DNA of 64,000 nucleotides from Sinomonas terrae. Its GTDB lineage: Bacteria; Actinomycetota; Actinomycetes; Actinomycetales; Micrococcaceae. The stretch's first letter is position 1. Each line of letters opens with the position of its first letter. The notes beneath the pieces were generated by a model that saw only the letters and a program-made list of their open reading frames with translations, searched no databases and had not been told where the DNA came from. Positions 34,584 to 42,672 of this stretch are shown one piece after another. The stretch covers positions 4,092,001-4,156,000 of the forward strand of contig NZ_JAKZBV010000001.1 in NCBI RefSeq assembly GCF_022539255.1, given 5' to 3'. The translations under genes and the position numbers were made by a program.

Positions 34584-34599
34584 GGGCAACCGTTTGCCA
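34584..34599. promoter_or_regulatory. LacI-type operator before the second Gfo/Idh/MocA gene
   Basis: GGGCAACCGTTTGCCA, with CGCTTGCC just after it, matches the other sites of the proposed regulon. It lies 50 bp upstream of the oxidoreductase start. Confidence 0.65.
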
Positions 34600-34667
34600 C
34601 GCTTGCCTTTGTCCGGCGGTAATCCTGCCGGGATCGTGCCGTCATCCTGCTTCCAAGGACTTCCTGC

Positions 34668-35015
34668 TCAGGACTCGTCGATGCGCTTGAGGAGCTCGCC
34701 GAGGGCTTCGCGGATCTCGTCGTGGTTGTACTGGCTCGCCCGGCTCTCACCGGAGATCACTGCGCACCGGTGAACCTTGTTCAGGTCGCCGAAGGGGAAC
34801 TTGTAGTGCGCCTTGCTCTCGTCCGGGGCCTCGTCGTCGACTCCAAGGAACCATTGCGAATACTCGCCGGGCCCCTTCTTGTCGAGGAAGTCGCTCAGTT
34901 CTTGGTTGTTCGGTGCATGCTCGCTCCAGTCGTCGCGGCTGTCCCGCACGACCTTGCCCTCGCGGACCAGCGATTTGGCGTGCTCGAACGCTTTCTTGTT
35001 CAGCTTAACCGTCAC
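34668..35015 (-). CDS. Conserved hypothetical protein
   Basis: This 115-residue soluble, charged protein begins MTVKLNKKAFEHAKSLVREGKVV and contains HYKFPFGDLNKVHRCAVI. No domain name could be assigned. It reads as a compact single domain with strong GC3 bias, so it is probably real. It is divergent from nadE, with an 11-17 bp gap, so the two start regions nearly touch. Confidence 0.75.
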   Translation of the reverse strand: MTVKLNKKAFEHAKSLVREGKVVRDSRDDWSEHAPNNQELSDFLDKKGPGEYSQWFLGVDDEAPDESKAHYKFPFGDLNKVHRCAVISGESRASQYNHDEIREALGELLKRIDES

Positions 35016-35032
35016 GTGGGTAGGCTATGCCC

Positions 35033-35878
35033 ATGCGCGAACTTCAGGCGAAGATCATCGAAGAAATGGGCGTCAAGCCCGAGATTGACCCGGCTGAAGA
35101 AGTCACGGCCAGGGTCAAGTTCCTCAAGGACTACGTCAAGGTCAGCGGCGCGAAGGGCTTCGTGCTGGGCATCAGCGGCGGGCTCGACTCCTCCCTCGCG
35201 GGACGCCTCGCGCAGCTCGCCGTCGAGTCCTTGGCGGAGGACGGCGTCGATGCTGACTTCATCGCCGTTCGGCTCCCCCACGGGGTGCAGCACGACGAGG
35301 AGGACGCGCGCGCGGCCCTCGAGTTCGTTCAGCCCAAAACGGAGTGGACCTTCAACGTGAAGCCCGCCGTGGACGGGTTCGAGCAGGAGTACGAGCGGAC
35401 CTCCGACAAGGAGCTGAGCGACTTCACCCGCGGCAACACAAAGGCCCGCTCCCGCATGATCGCGCAGTACATGATCGCCGGCGAGCGCAACCTGCTCGTG
35501 ATCGGCACCGACCACGGAGCCGAATCCGTGACCGGCTTCTTCACGAAGTACGGCGACGGCGGCGCAGACATCCTGCCGCTCTTCGGGCTCAATAAGCGCC
35601 AGAACCGGCAGATCCTCCAGCATCTCGGTGCCCCCGAACGGGTCTGGCAGAAGATCCCCACTGCGGACCTCCTCGACCTCCAGCCGGGCCGCACTGACGA
35701 GCATGAGCTCGGCATCACCTACGAGGAGATCGACAGCTACCTCGAAGGCCGCGACGTTCCGGAAGAGGTCGCGGAGTCCATCGAGAAGCGATACCTCCTC
35801 ACTCGGCACAAGCGCGCGACCCCTGTGACCCGCTTCGATACGTGGTGGCAGGAGGGCGCGGCGGCCTGGACGAAGTAG
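35033..35878 (+). CDS. nadE: Ammonia-dependent NAD+ synthetase
   Basis: It makes NAD+ from deamido-NAD+, ATP and ammonia. The protein is about 281 residues, without a glutaminase domain. The P-loop is GISGGLDSSLAGR (about 47-59). Further blocks are RLPHGVQHDEEDA, FTRGNTKARSRMIAQY, GTDHGAESVTGFFTKYGDGGA and LLDLQPGRTDEHELG. Two start Mets are 6 nt apart; the second (35033) has GGGTAGG at 8 nt and was preferred over 35027. Confidence 0.93.
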   Translation: MRELQAKIIEEMGVKPEIDPAEEVTARVKFLKDYVKVSGAKGFVLGISGGLDSSLAGRLAQLAVESLAEDGVDADFIAVRLPHGVQHDEEDARAALEFVQPKTEWTFNVKPAVDGFEQEYERTSDKELSDFTRGNTKARSRMIAQYMIAGERNLLVIGTDHGAESVTGFFTKYGDGGADILPLFGLNKRQNRQILQHLGAPERVWQKIPTADLLDLQPGRTDEHELGITYEEIDSYLEGRDVPEEVAESIEKRYLLTRHKRATPVTRFDTWWQEGAAAWTK

Positions 35879-35939
35879 GCAGCTGCCTCGGTCGCTCGGC
35901 TCGTCGCGCCGACGCCGCGCCGTTGATAGCGTGGGCTGC

Positions 35940-36752
35940 GTGAAGATCGCCACTTGGAACGTGAACTCCCTCCGTGCCCGCGCCGACCGTGTAGAAGGCT
36001 GGCTGCTGCGCAGCGGAGTGGATGTGCTCGCGCTCCAGGAGACGAAGTGCCGTGACGAGAACTTTCCCTGGGAGCTCTTCGAGCGCAACGGCTACGAGGT
36101 TGCGCATTTCGGCGTGAGCCAGTGGAACGGCGTCGCCATCGCGTCCCGTGTGGGCCTCGAGGACGTCGAGCGCACGTTCCCGGATCAGCCTGCCTTCGGC
36201 AAGGGTGGGATCGAGGCCGAGCAGGAAGCCCGGGCAATCGGCGCGACCTGCAATGGCGTGCGGGTGTGGAGCATCTATGTGCCCAACGGGCGCGCCCTCG
36301 ACGACGAGCACATGCCGTACAAGCTGGAGTGGCTTGCGACCCTGAACAAGCACGCGTCGGAGTGGCTCGCGCAGGACCCCAAGGCACAGATCGCGCTCGT
36401 GGGCGATTGGAACATCGCGCCGCTCGACGAAGACGTGTGGGATATCGAGATGTTCCGTACCGAAGGGTTCACGCATGTGAGCGAGCCCGAGCGCGAGGCA
36501 TTCCGAGCCTTCGAGCGAAGCGGATTCACCGACGCTGCGCGGGCTTACACTCCCGGCCCCGGTGTCTACACGTACTGGGACTACAAGCAGCTGCGCTTCC
36601 CGAAGAAGGAGGGCATGCGGATCGACTTCGTCCTGGCCTCCCCCGCGCTCGAGGCTCGCGTCGTCGGGGCCCACATCGACCGTGAGGAACGCAAGGGCAA
36701 GGGTGCCTCCGACCACGCTCCCGTGGTCGTGGAGCTTGCGGACGGCGCGTGA
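35940..36752 (+). CDS. xth: Exodeoxyribonuclease III
   Basis: This 270-residue AP endonuclease / 3'-5' exonuclease acts in base-excision repair. The motifs are KIATWNVNSLR (start), LQETKCRD (metal-binding Glu), IYVPNGR, LVGDWNIAP (Asp/Asn catalytic pair), MRIDFVLAS and GASDHAPVVVEL (catalytic His near the end). The GTG at 35940 gives the usual VKIATWN start; a GTG at 35931 is also in frame. Confidence 0.92.
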   Translation: MKIATWNVNSLRARADRVEGWLLRSGVDVLALQETKCRDENFPWELFERNGYEVAHFGVSQWNGVAIASRVGLEDVERTFPDQPAFGKGGIEAEQEARAIGATCNGVRVWSIYVPNGRALDDEHMPYKLEWLATLNKHASEWLAQDPKAQIALVGDWNIAPLDEDVWDIEMFRTEGFTHVSEPEREAFRAFERSGFTDAARAYTPGPGVYTYWDYKQLRFPKKEGMRIDFVLASPALEARVVGAHIDREERKGKGASDHAPVVVELADGA

Positions 36753-36779
36753 GCGGGACCTCGAGGCCGGCGGCCGGGC

Positions 36780-37616
36780 ATGAGTGAGTCGCACAGCCCT
36801 GTCTCAAGGCCCTTGTCCTCCCACTTGCGCATCTACGAACCTCTTGAGTCGTTCAGTCCGAAGGAGCGCGAGCGCATCAAGGCCGGGCTGCTGGGGAAGG
36901 GCGGCCGGGAGGACCTCGACGCCGCGGAAACCGACGCGACGCTCGACCGCATCGTCAGCCGGGCGGACGATCCCTTTCCCCCTGAGGGGGCGGAATTCAC
37001 TCGGGCCTTGACCGTCAACGGCACGACCCTCTACTGCCCTAGCCAGCTTGTGCTGCGTTCGGGTCTCGCCGCCGAATCGGTCATCAGCAGCGCTCCCCGC
37101 ATCCTTGCCGAACTCATGCTCCCCGAGCAGGCTCGCGAGCGGCACCAGCGCCGTGTCGACCGGATAGCGGCGGAGACGGCGAGCCCGCGGATCAACACCC
37201 GCGAATCCCTCTGGGGCATCCCGTTCAGCTGGTTCGTCCTCTTTCAGGAATCGGACCCGACGGAGGTCGTCGAGGAGGGCGATCATGTGCGCACGGTCCG
37301 CATCGTGGCCACGTGGGCGAAGGCCATCGGGCGGGCGCGCTTCGCCGTCGCGAATCTCGCTCTCGCGGCACCGGACATGAGCATGCTCGACGAGCTCACG
37401 TCGCTGACCGAGTGGCTCGAGCAGTTCCACCCAGACTCGGTCATCGAGCTCGACTACGGGCGTGTCGCCGATCGGGTGTTCCCCGACGAATCCTGCCTCG
37501 ACGTGCGCCTCGGCATTGAGTGCCTCGCGGAGGGCGATCTCACCGGCGCCGCGGCCGCTTACCGTCGGCTCGCCTCCCGCTGGATCCCGATCCGCCAGCT
37601 GGCCCGCGCCTCCTGA
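36780..37616 (+). CDS. Conserved hypothetical protein
   Basis: This 278-residue protein is of no recognised family. It is soluble, mixed alpha/beta in appearance, with no signal peptide or membrane segment. Notable segments are GIPFSWFVLFQESDPTEVV and LTEWLEQFHPDSVIELDYG. It starts 27 bp after xth and may be cotranscribed. Six 31-bp repeats follow its stop codon, the longest such array in the window. Confidence 0.75.
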   Translation: MSESHSPVSRPLSSHLRIYEPLESFSPKERERIKAGLLGKGGREDLDAAETDATLDRIVSRADDPFPPEGAEFTRALTVNGTTLYCPSQLVLRSGLAAESVISSAPRILAELMLPEQARERHQRRVDRIAAETASPRINTRESLWGIPFSWFVLFQESDPTEVVEEGDHVRTVRIVATWAKAIGRARFAVANLALAAPDMSMLDELTSLTEWLEQFHPDSVIELDYGRVADRVFPDESCLDVRLGIECLAEGDLTGAAAAYRRLASRWIPIRQLARAS

Positions 37617-37793
37617 CGTCTCGGGTACAGATAACCCCACCCCTGGCCGTCTCGGGTACAGATAATGCCCGGCTCAGGCGTCTCGGGTACAGATAATGCC
37701 CGGCTCAGGCGTCTCGGGTACAGATAATGCCCGGCTCAGGCGTCTGGGGTACAGATAATGCCCGGCTCAGGCGTCTGGGGTACAGATACCTTC
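37617..37793 (+). repeat. 31-bp repeat family, six copies after the hypothetical gene
   Basis: Cores start at 37621, 37652, 37683, 37714 (TCGGGTAC), 37745 and 37776 (variant TGGGGTAC), all exactly 31 bp apart. Four units share ACAGATAATGCCCGGCTCAGG almost identically, so this array has expanded recently. Confidence 0.9.
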
Positions 37794-37794
37794 G

Positions 37795-37847
37795 AGTTGG
37801 CGTACCCGAAACGAACCTGGGCGCGAGTTGGCGTACCCGAAACGGAA
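37795..37847 (-). repeat. 31-bp repeat family, two inverted copies at the LacI 3' end
   Basis: GTACCCGA cores start at 37802 and 37833, 31 bp apart, opposed to the six-copy array. They serve the 3' end of the minus-strand LacI gene at 37848. Confidence 0.85.
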
Positions 37848-38858
37848 TCAGCGGCGGGGCGGCGCGGTCGACTCCCGCACGATCAGCCGCTGCTCAGCCT
37901 TCTCGGGGTGGACCGCGCCCTCGTCCCCACCGAGCTCGGCGAGGAGCATCTGCGTGCCGCGGCGCGCTTGCGCTGTCGGGTCCTGCCACACGGTCGTGAG
38001 TCCGACGGCAGCGCCCATCTCGTGCCCGTCGATCCCCACCACGGAGAGCTCCTCAGGGATCCGGATACCGTGACGTCGCGCCTCGAACAGAACGCCGAGG
38101 GCCATCTCGTCGCTCGCGCACACGATTGCGGTTGGCCGCGGGGCGGGGAGCTCCAGGAATCGCCGCATGGCCTCGACCCCGCTCTCGACGGTGAAGTTGC
38201 CGAACAGCGCGGTGTCGGGGTCGAATTCGAGGCCCGACTGGTGAACGGCATCGTGGAAGCCCTCGACGCGAATCCGAGGGACACTGAAGTTCAGGTCGGA
38301 ATCGTCCTGGCCATGCAGGAGCGCAATGTGCCGATGCCCGAGCTCGATGAGGTGCTCAGTGATGGTTCGAGCGGCTTGGTAGTCGTCAATGCCAACGTTG
38401 GAAAGGCCCGGAACAGGGCCGCCGACGACGACGAGCGGCATGTCTATCGCATGGAGGTCGTCGATTTCCTCCTCATGCAGATACATGCAGAGGAGGAGGA
38501 GCGCGTCGATCTGCTTCTGCACCATGGCCTTGCTGAACAGCCGCTCACGCGGCTGCGTCCGCCCCCCGAGGTTGAAGAGCGAGAGGTTGTACCCCCGCCC
38601 GTGCAGCTCGCGGTCGACGCCGGCGATCGCCTTCCCGAAGAACCAGCGGTCGACGTAGGGGGCGAGCACGCCAATGGTGTGCGTCTTCCCGCTCGCGAGC
38701 CGTGAGGCGGCCGACGACGGAACATACCCGAGTTCCTTGGCGGTCGCCAGGATCTTCGCGCGGGTTCGCGGCGATACCCGGGGAAGCCCGCGGATGGCCC
38801 TCGAGACCGTTGCCGTGGACACCCCAGCCGCAGCAGCCACGTCCTCGATTCCGACCAT
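37848..38858 (-). CDS. LacI family transcriptional regulator
   Basis: This 336-residue regulator has a helix-turn-helix (GIEDVAAAAGVSTATVSRAI), a hinge (SSAASRLASGK) and an effector-binding domain (TIGVLAPYVDRWFFGKAIAG, AIVCASDEMALGVLFEARR, LSVVGIDGHEMGAAVGLTTV). The Met at 38858 was chosen, with GGAGGG upstream; an earlier Met at 38876 lacks support. It lies at the end of the sugar ABC operon and probably controls that operon and the GH65 operon through the shared GTAArCGCTTGCA sites. Confidence 0.87.
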   Translation of the reverse strand: MVGIEDVAAAAGVSTATVSRAIRGLPRVSPRTRAKILATAKELGYVPSSAASRLASGKTHTIGVLAPYVDRWFFGKAIAGVDRELHGRGYNLSLFNLGGRTQPRERLFSKAMVQKQIDALLLLCMYLHEEEIDDLHAIDMPLVVVGGPVPGLSNVGIDDYQAARTITEHLIELGHRHIALLHGQDDSDLNFSVPRIRVEGFHDAVHQSGLEFDPDTALFGNFTVESGVEAMRRFLELPAPRPTAIVCASDEMALGVLFEARRHGIRIPEELSVVGIDGHEMGAAVGLTTVWQDPTAQARRGTQMLLAELGGDEGAVHPEKAEQRLIVRESTAPPRR

Positions 38859-38959
38859 GTTCCCTCCGTGGTTCACCCAGCCCCAACGCTGGCGAGGGCA
38901 CAGACCGCTAGCGCCGGCTGGCGCGCCTACGGCTCAGTGCCGCCTGATGCGCCTACGGC

Positions 38960-39241
38960 TCAGTTGTCGTGGATGTGCCCTCGAAGCACCTTACGCCTCA
39001 GCGCCCACACGCCCGCGATTGCTACGAGCACGGCAGCCAGTCCGAGCGCCCACCACAGGGCCGGCTGCCCGGTGACCTCGAGCCACACTGTGACGACGAG
39101 GAGGAGCACCGCCCAGAAGCCCAGAATGCCGACGAAGAGCTCGAACTGCTCGACCACGGCCTTCCGCGGGCCGGAGGAGCGGCGGTATGCCTCTCCTCCG
39201 ACCGCGAAAGGATCCCACGGTCGATTCCGATCGTCCGTCAC
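38960..39241 (-). CDS. Small membrane protein of the sugar ABC operon
   Basis: This 93-residue protein has two membrane segments (about 33-54 and 60-80) and a basic tail ending HIHDN. No family was recognised. Its GTG start overlaps the MalG-type stop by 4 nt (GTGA), so it is translationally coupled and probably belongs to the transporter operon. Confidence 0.7.
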   Translation of the reverse strand: MTDDRNRPWDPFAVGGEAYRRSSGPRKAVVEQFELFVGILGFWAVLLLVVTVWLEVTGQPALWWALGLAAVLVAIAGVWALRRKVLRGHIHDN

Positions 39242-40125
39242 TTCACCGCGCCAGCGGTGAGGCCCGCGACGATCTTGCGCTGGAACACGAGCACGAGCAC
39301 GACGAGCGGGATGGTGACGATGGTCCCCGCCGCCATGACGGCTGTGTACGGCTCGACGTGCGGCTGCGATCCGGCGAAGGACGCGATGGCGACGGTGACA
39401 GGCTTCGTCTGGTCGGAGGAGAGCTGGCTCGCAATGAGGAACTCGTTCCAGGCCGAGATGAAGGCGAGGATCGCGGTGGTGAACGTCGCCGGGGCGGCGA
39501 GGGGCAGAATGACCTTGCGGAAAGCCTGTCCCTGCGTGCACCCGTCAATGCGGGCGGACTCCTCGAGCTCCCACGGCATTTCGCGGAAGAACGCGGTGAG
39601 GGTGTAGACGGTCAGCGGGAGGGCGAAGGAGATGTCCGGGATGATCATCGCCTGGTACGTGCCCATCCAGCCGATGTTCGTGAAGAGCTGGAACAGCGGC
39701 GTGACGAGCGCGACGCCCGGGAACATCGACGCCCCGAGGATGAATCCCATGACAGCGAACTTGAACCGGAAGTTCAGGCGCGCGAGGGCATAGGCAGCGA
39801 AGACGCCGACAATGAGGGCTACGACCGTGGTCACGCCCGCGACGATGAGGCTGTTGAGCAGGTTCTGGGCGAAGTGGTTGCCCAGGCTCGTGTCGAACAC
39901 CGTGCGGAAGTTGTCCAACGTGACGTGCGTGAAGAAGAACGTCGGGTCGAACGTGTAGCCGACGTTGCGGAAGGCCGTGACGATCATCCAGTAGAACGGT
40001 GCGAGGCACCACACAAGGATGACGACGGCGGCGATGTACGTCCGGGTCAGGCCCCAGTCGTACCCCTTCCGACGGCGCTCGGGGACAGAGACGGTCCGCG
40101 ACGTGGTGGCGGTTGTTGCGCTCAT
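39238..40125 (-). CDS. Carbohydrate ABC transporter permease, MalG type
   Basis: This 295-residue permease has six membrane segments and the EAA loop MPWELEESARIDGCTQGQAFRKVILPLAAPA. The N-terminal 25 residues are cytosolic. It lies 4 bp downstream of the MalF-type gene. It takes part in uptake of an oligosaccharide or disaccharide, probably an alpha-glucoside given the operator shared with the GH65 operon. Confidence 0.9.
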   Translation of the reverse strand: MSATTATTSRTVSVPERRRKGYDWGLTRTYIAAVVILVWCLAPFYWMIVTAFRNVGYTFDPTFFFTHVTLDNFRTVFDTSLGNHFAQNLLNSLIVAGVTTVVALIVGVFAAYALARLNFRFKFAVMGFILGASMFPGVALVTPLFQLFTNIGWMGTYQAMIIPDISFALPLTVYTLTAFFREMPWELEESARIDGCTQGQAFRKVILPLAAPATFTTAILAFISAWNEFLIASQLSSDQTKPVTVAIASFAGSQPHVEPYTAVMAAGTIVTIPLVVLVLVFQRKIVAGLTAGAVK

Positions 40126-40129
40126 TTCG

Positions 40130-41137
40130 TCACTTCTTTCCCGAGGAGGTCGCCGCGCCGACGGCGTTTGCGCCGAGGAAGCGGACGAAGATGAACGCGA
40201 CGATGAAGATCACGAGGAACGTGATCGTCGAGAGGGCCGCGGCGCTGTTGAAGCCCTGGCGGATCTGGTCGACCACGAGGATCGAGAGGGTCGTCGTGTT
40301 GTTGGCGCCCTGGGTCATGATGGCCGGCAGGTCGTACATGCGGAGCGCGTCGAGGACGCGGAACAGGATCGCGACCATGAGCGCCGGGCGCACGAGCGGC
40401 AGGGTGATCTGGGTGAAGCGCTGCCAGGCGTTCGCGCCGTCGACCTTCGCCGCTTCGTAGACCTCATCCGGAATGAGCTGCAGACCCGCGAGGATGAGCA
40501 GCGCCATGAACGGCGTCGTCTTCCACGTGTCGGAGATGATGATCGCCCACCGTGCCGGCCACTCCGACCCTGTCCACAGGATGTGCGTATTGAAGAGCGT
40601 GTTCGCGATGCCTTGGAACGCGAAGATGAAGAACCAGAGCTTCGCGGTGACGGCCGTCGGGATGGCCCACGGCACGAGGACAGCAGCCCGGATGACGCTG
40701 CGGCCACGGAAGCTGCGCGCCATGATCACAGCCATCCAGAAACCGAGGACTGTCTCAAGCACGACCGTGATGGCCGTAAAGAGGAAGGTCGTCCCCATTG
40801 CTCCCCAGAACTGCGAGCCGAGGGTACCTGGCGGGCAGGAGACGCCGTTGCACTGCTGGGCGAGCCAGTGCACGTAGTTGTCGACGCCGGCAAAGCCGCC
40901 TTGGACGAAGAAGCCCGACGACGAGAGGCCGGCGTCGTTCTGGAACGACATGACGATCGCGTTGACGACCGGGTAGATGATGACGACTGCGAGCAGGATC
41001 AGTGTGGGGAGCAGGAGGACCGACGCCCAGCGGCCTTGCGTGACCTGTTTGCGGTCGGCACTCTCCCTCCCCGGCATTTGACGCGACGACTTCGGGGCTG
41101 CCTTGGCCCGAGACCTCGCCGGAACCTCAGTGGACAT
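40130..41137 (-). CDS. Carbohydrate ABC transporter permease, MalF type
   Basis: This 335-residue permease starts with a basic, Ser/Arg-rich cytosolic tail, then about six membrane segments. A Cys-containing extracytoplasmic loop (QQCNGVSCPPGT, about residues 94-105) is unusual. The EAA loop is IPDEVYEAAKVDGANAWQRFTQITLPLVRPA. The Met at 41137 was chosen; the frame opens at 41185. It is the middle gene of the operon. Confidence 0.9.
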   Translation of the reverse strand: MSTEVPARSRAKAAPKSSRQMPGRESADRKQVTQGRWASVLLLPTLILLAVVIIYPVVNAIVMSFQNDAGLSSSGFFVQGGFAGVDNYVHWLAQQCNGVSCPPGTLGSQFWGAMGTTFLFTAITVVLETVLGFWMAVIMARSFRGRSVIRAAVLVPWAIPTAVTAKLWFFIFAFQGIANTLFNTHILWTGSEWPARWAIIISDTWKTTPFMALLILAGLQLIPDEVYEAAKVDGANAWQRFTQITLPLVRPALMVAILFRVLDALRMYDLPAIMTQGANNTTTLSILVVDQIRQGFNSAAALSTITFLVIFIVAFIFVRFLGANAVGAATSSGKK

Positions 41138-41221
41138 GGTGACTCCTTTTCTCCCCCTGGGGCCGGGACAAAGGCGGTCCGGCACCGAGCCGGCGCCGGA
41201 CCGCCCTGGAACACTCAGCGG

Positions 41222-42508
41222 CTATTTGGCTCCGGCCGCTTGGAGTGCGGATTGCATGTCGCTCAAGGCCTGGTCAACCGACTTGTCGCCCTTGAGTGCT
41301 GCGTAAGCGTTGTCCTGGATCGCCTTGGTGACCGCCGGGTAGTACGGGGTGACGGGGCGCGGCACCGCGTTCTGGATCGAGGTCAGCAGGGTCGGCAGGT
41401 ACGGAAGCTTCGCCGTAAGGGTGGGGTTGGTGTACAGGCTGGAGAGGACCGGTGCAAGAGAGCCCTGCGTCGCGTAGAACTGCTCGGTCTCCGAGCTCGT
41501 CATGAACTTCATGAAGTCAAGAGCCGTGGCCTTGTGCTTCGAGTAGACGCTCATGGCGACGTTGTGGCCACCCAGCGAGGAGGCGCCTGGCTGGCCGTCG
41601 GTCGCGCCCGGAAGAGGAGCGACGCCGAAGGTGTCCTTGACCACGGATGTCCCGTCAGTCTTGGCCAGGTTGTAGACGTATGGCCAGTTGCGCAGGAACA
41701 GGAGCTGGCCGGCCTCGAACGCCTGCCGTCCCTGCTCTTCCTGATAGGTGATGGCCTGCTGCGGGATGTTGCCGTCCTTGTAGGCCTGGACGAGGTTGTT
41801 GAGGCCAGTCTTCGCCTGCGGGGTGTTCACGTTGGCCTTGCCCGACGAGTCCACGATCTGGCCTCCGGCGGAGTTGATCGCCTCAGCCGCGTTCACGGTC
41901 AGGCCCTCGTACTGGGCGAACTGGCCCGCGTAGCAGCCGATGTTGTGCTGCTTCGCGATCGAGCAGTCCGACATCATCTCTGCCCATGTCTTGGGCGGGT
42001 TCGGGACGAGGTCCTTGCGGTAGTAGAGCAGGCCGCCGTCGGAGGTCTGCGGGGCCGCGTAGAGCGTGTTGTTGTAGGTCGCGGTCTTGACCGTGGCCGG
42101 CAGCATCTGCGAGGTGTCGAAGGCCATGGACCCTGTGAGCGGCTGAAGCCAGCCCTTGGCCGCGAACTCCGCCGTCCAGACGACGTCGACGTCGACGACG
42201 TCATAGTTGGAATCCTGCGCCTGGAAGTGCTGGACGAGATCGTCGTGCTGCTGGTCCGCCTGGTCCGACTGCTCTTTGAAGGTGACCTGCTCGTTCGGGT
42301 GCGCCGCGTTCCACTTGTCGACGAGCGGGCGGACTACGTTCGAGTTGTCCTTGCCCTGAACGTAGGTGATCGGGCCCCGGCCGTCGGTGTTCTGCGTGGC
42401 GGCGTTGTTGCCTCCGCCGCCCGAACTCCCGCCGCAGGCAGAGAGTGCCAGGGCCAGCACGCTGGCCGTTGCCAACGGCACTGCGTACTTGGAGAACGTC
42501 TTTCTCAT
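41222..42508 (-). CDS. Sugar ABC transporter substrate-binding lipoprotein
   Basis: This 428-residue binding protein has a lipobox LSAC at about residues 22-25, a Gly/Asn-rich linker and a maltose-binding-like fold (YDVVDVDVVWTAEFAAKGWL, LYYRKDLVPNPPKTWAEM, ATALDFMKFMTSSETEQF). It is the first gene of the second sugar transporter operon, with a LacI-type operator about 85 bp upstream. Confidence 0.9.
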   Translation of the reverse strand: MRKTFSKYAVPLATASVLALALSACGGSSGGGGNNAATQNTDGRGPITYVQGKDNSNVVRPLVDKWNAAHPNEQVTFKEQSDQADQQHDDLVQHFQAQDSNYDVVDVDVVWTAEFAAKGWLQPLTGSMAFDTSQMLPATVKTATYNNTLYAAPQTSDGGLLYYRKDLVPNPPKTWAEMMSDCSIAKQHNIGCYAGQFAQYEGLTVNAAEAINSAGGQIVDSSGKANVNTPQAKTGLNNLVQAYKDGNIPQQAITYQEEQGRQAFEAGQLLFLRNWPYVYNLAKTDGTSVVKDTFGVAPLPGATDGQPGASSLGGHNVAMSVYSKHKATALDFMKFMTSSETEQFYATQGSLAPVLSSLYTNPTLTAKLPYLPTLLTSIQNAVPRPVTPYYPAVTKAIQDNAYAALKGDKSVDQALSDMQSALQAAGAK

Positions 42509-42592
42509 GCTCGACTCCCTTGTCTGTCGGGGCAGTCTTTCGCCGCCCCCGGGGGTGTGTGACGCAGTTCACCCTAGGCTGCGCAAGAGCTG

Positions 42593-42612
42593 TGTGCAAG
42601 CGCTTACGCACG
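42593..42612. promoter_or_regulatory. LacI-type operator before the second sugar ABC operon
   Basis: TGTGCAAGCGCTTACGCACG is a CG-centred palindrome. Read on the minus strand it contains GTAAGCGCTTGCA, nearly identical to the site at 12312. It lies about 85 bp upstream of the binding-protein start. Confidence 0.65.
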
Positions 42613-42672
42613 ACTTTTCCATTCTGTGATCAAACGTGCGTAAGACTTGAAAAGCGGGCGTTCTCGGCAGTG

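Noticed and set aside
37617..37847. CRISPR array
   Set aside because: The units are contiguous 31-bp repeats with no unique spacers, and there are no cas genes.
40019..42562. Long plus-strand open frame (847 codons)
   Set aside because: Antisense to two ABC permeases and a binding protein; shadow of GC3-biased codons.
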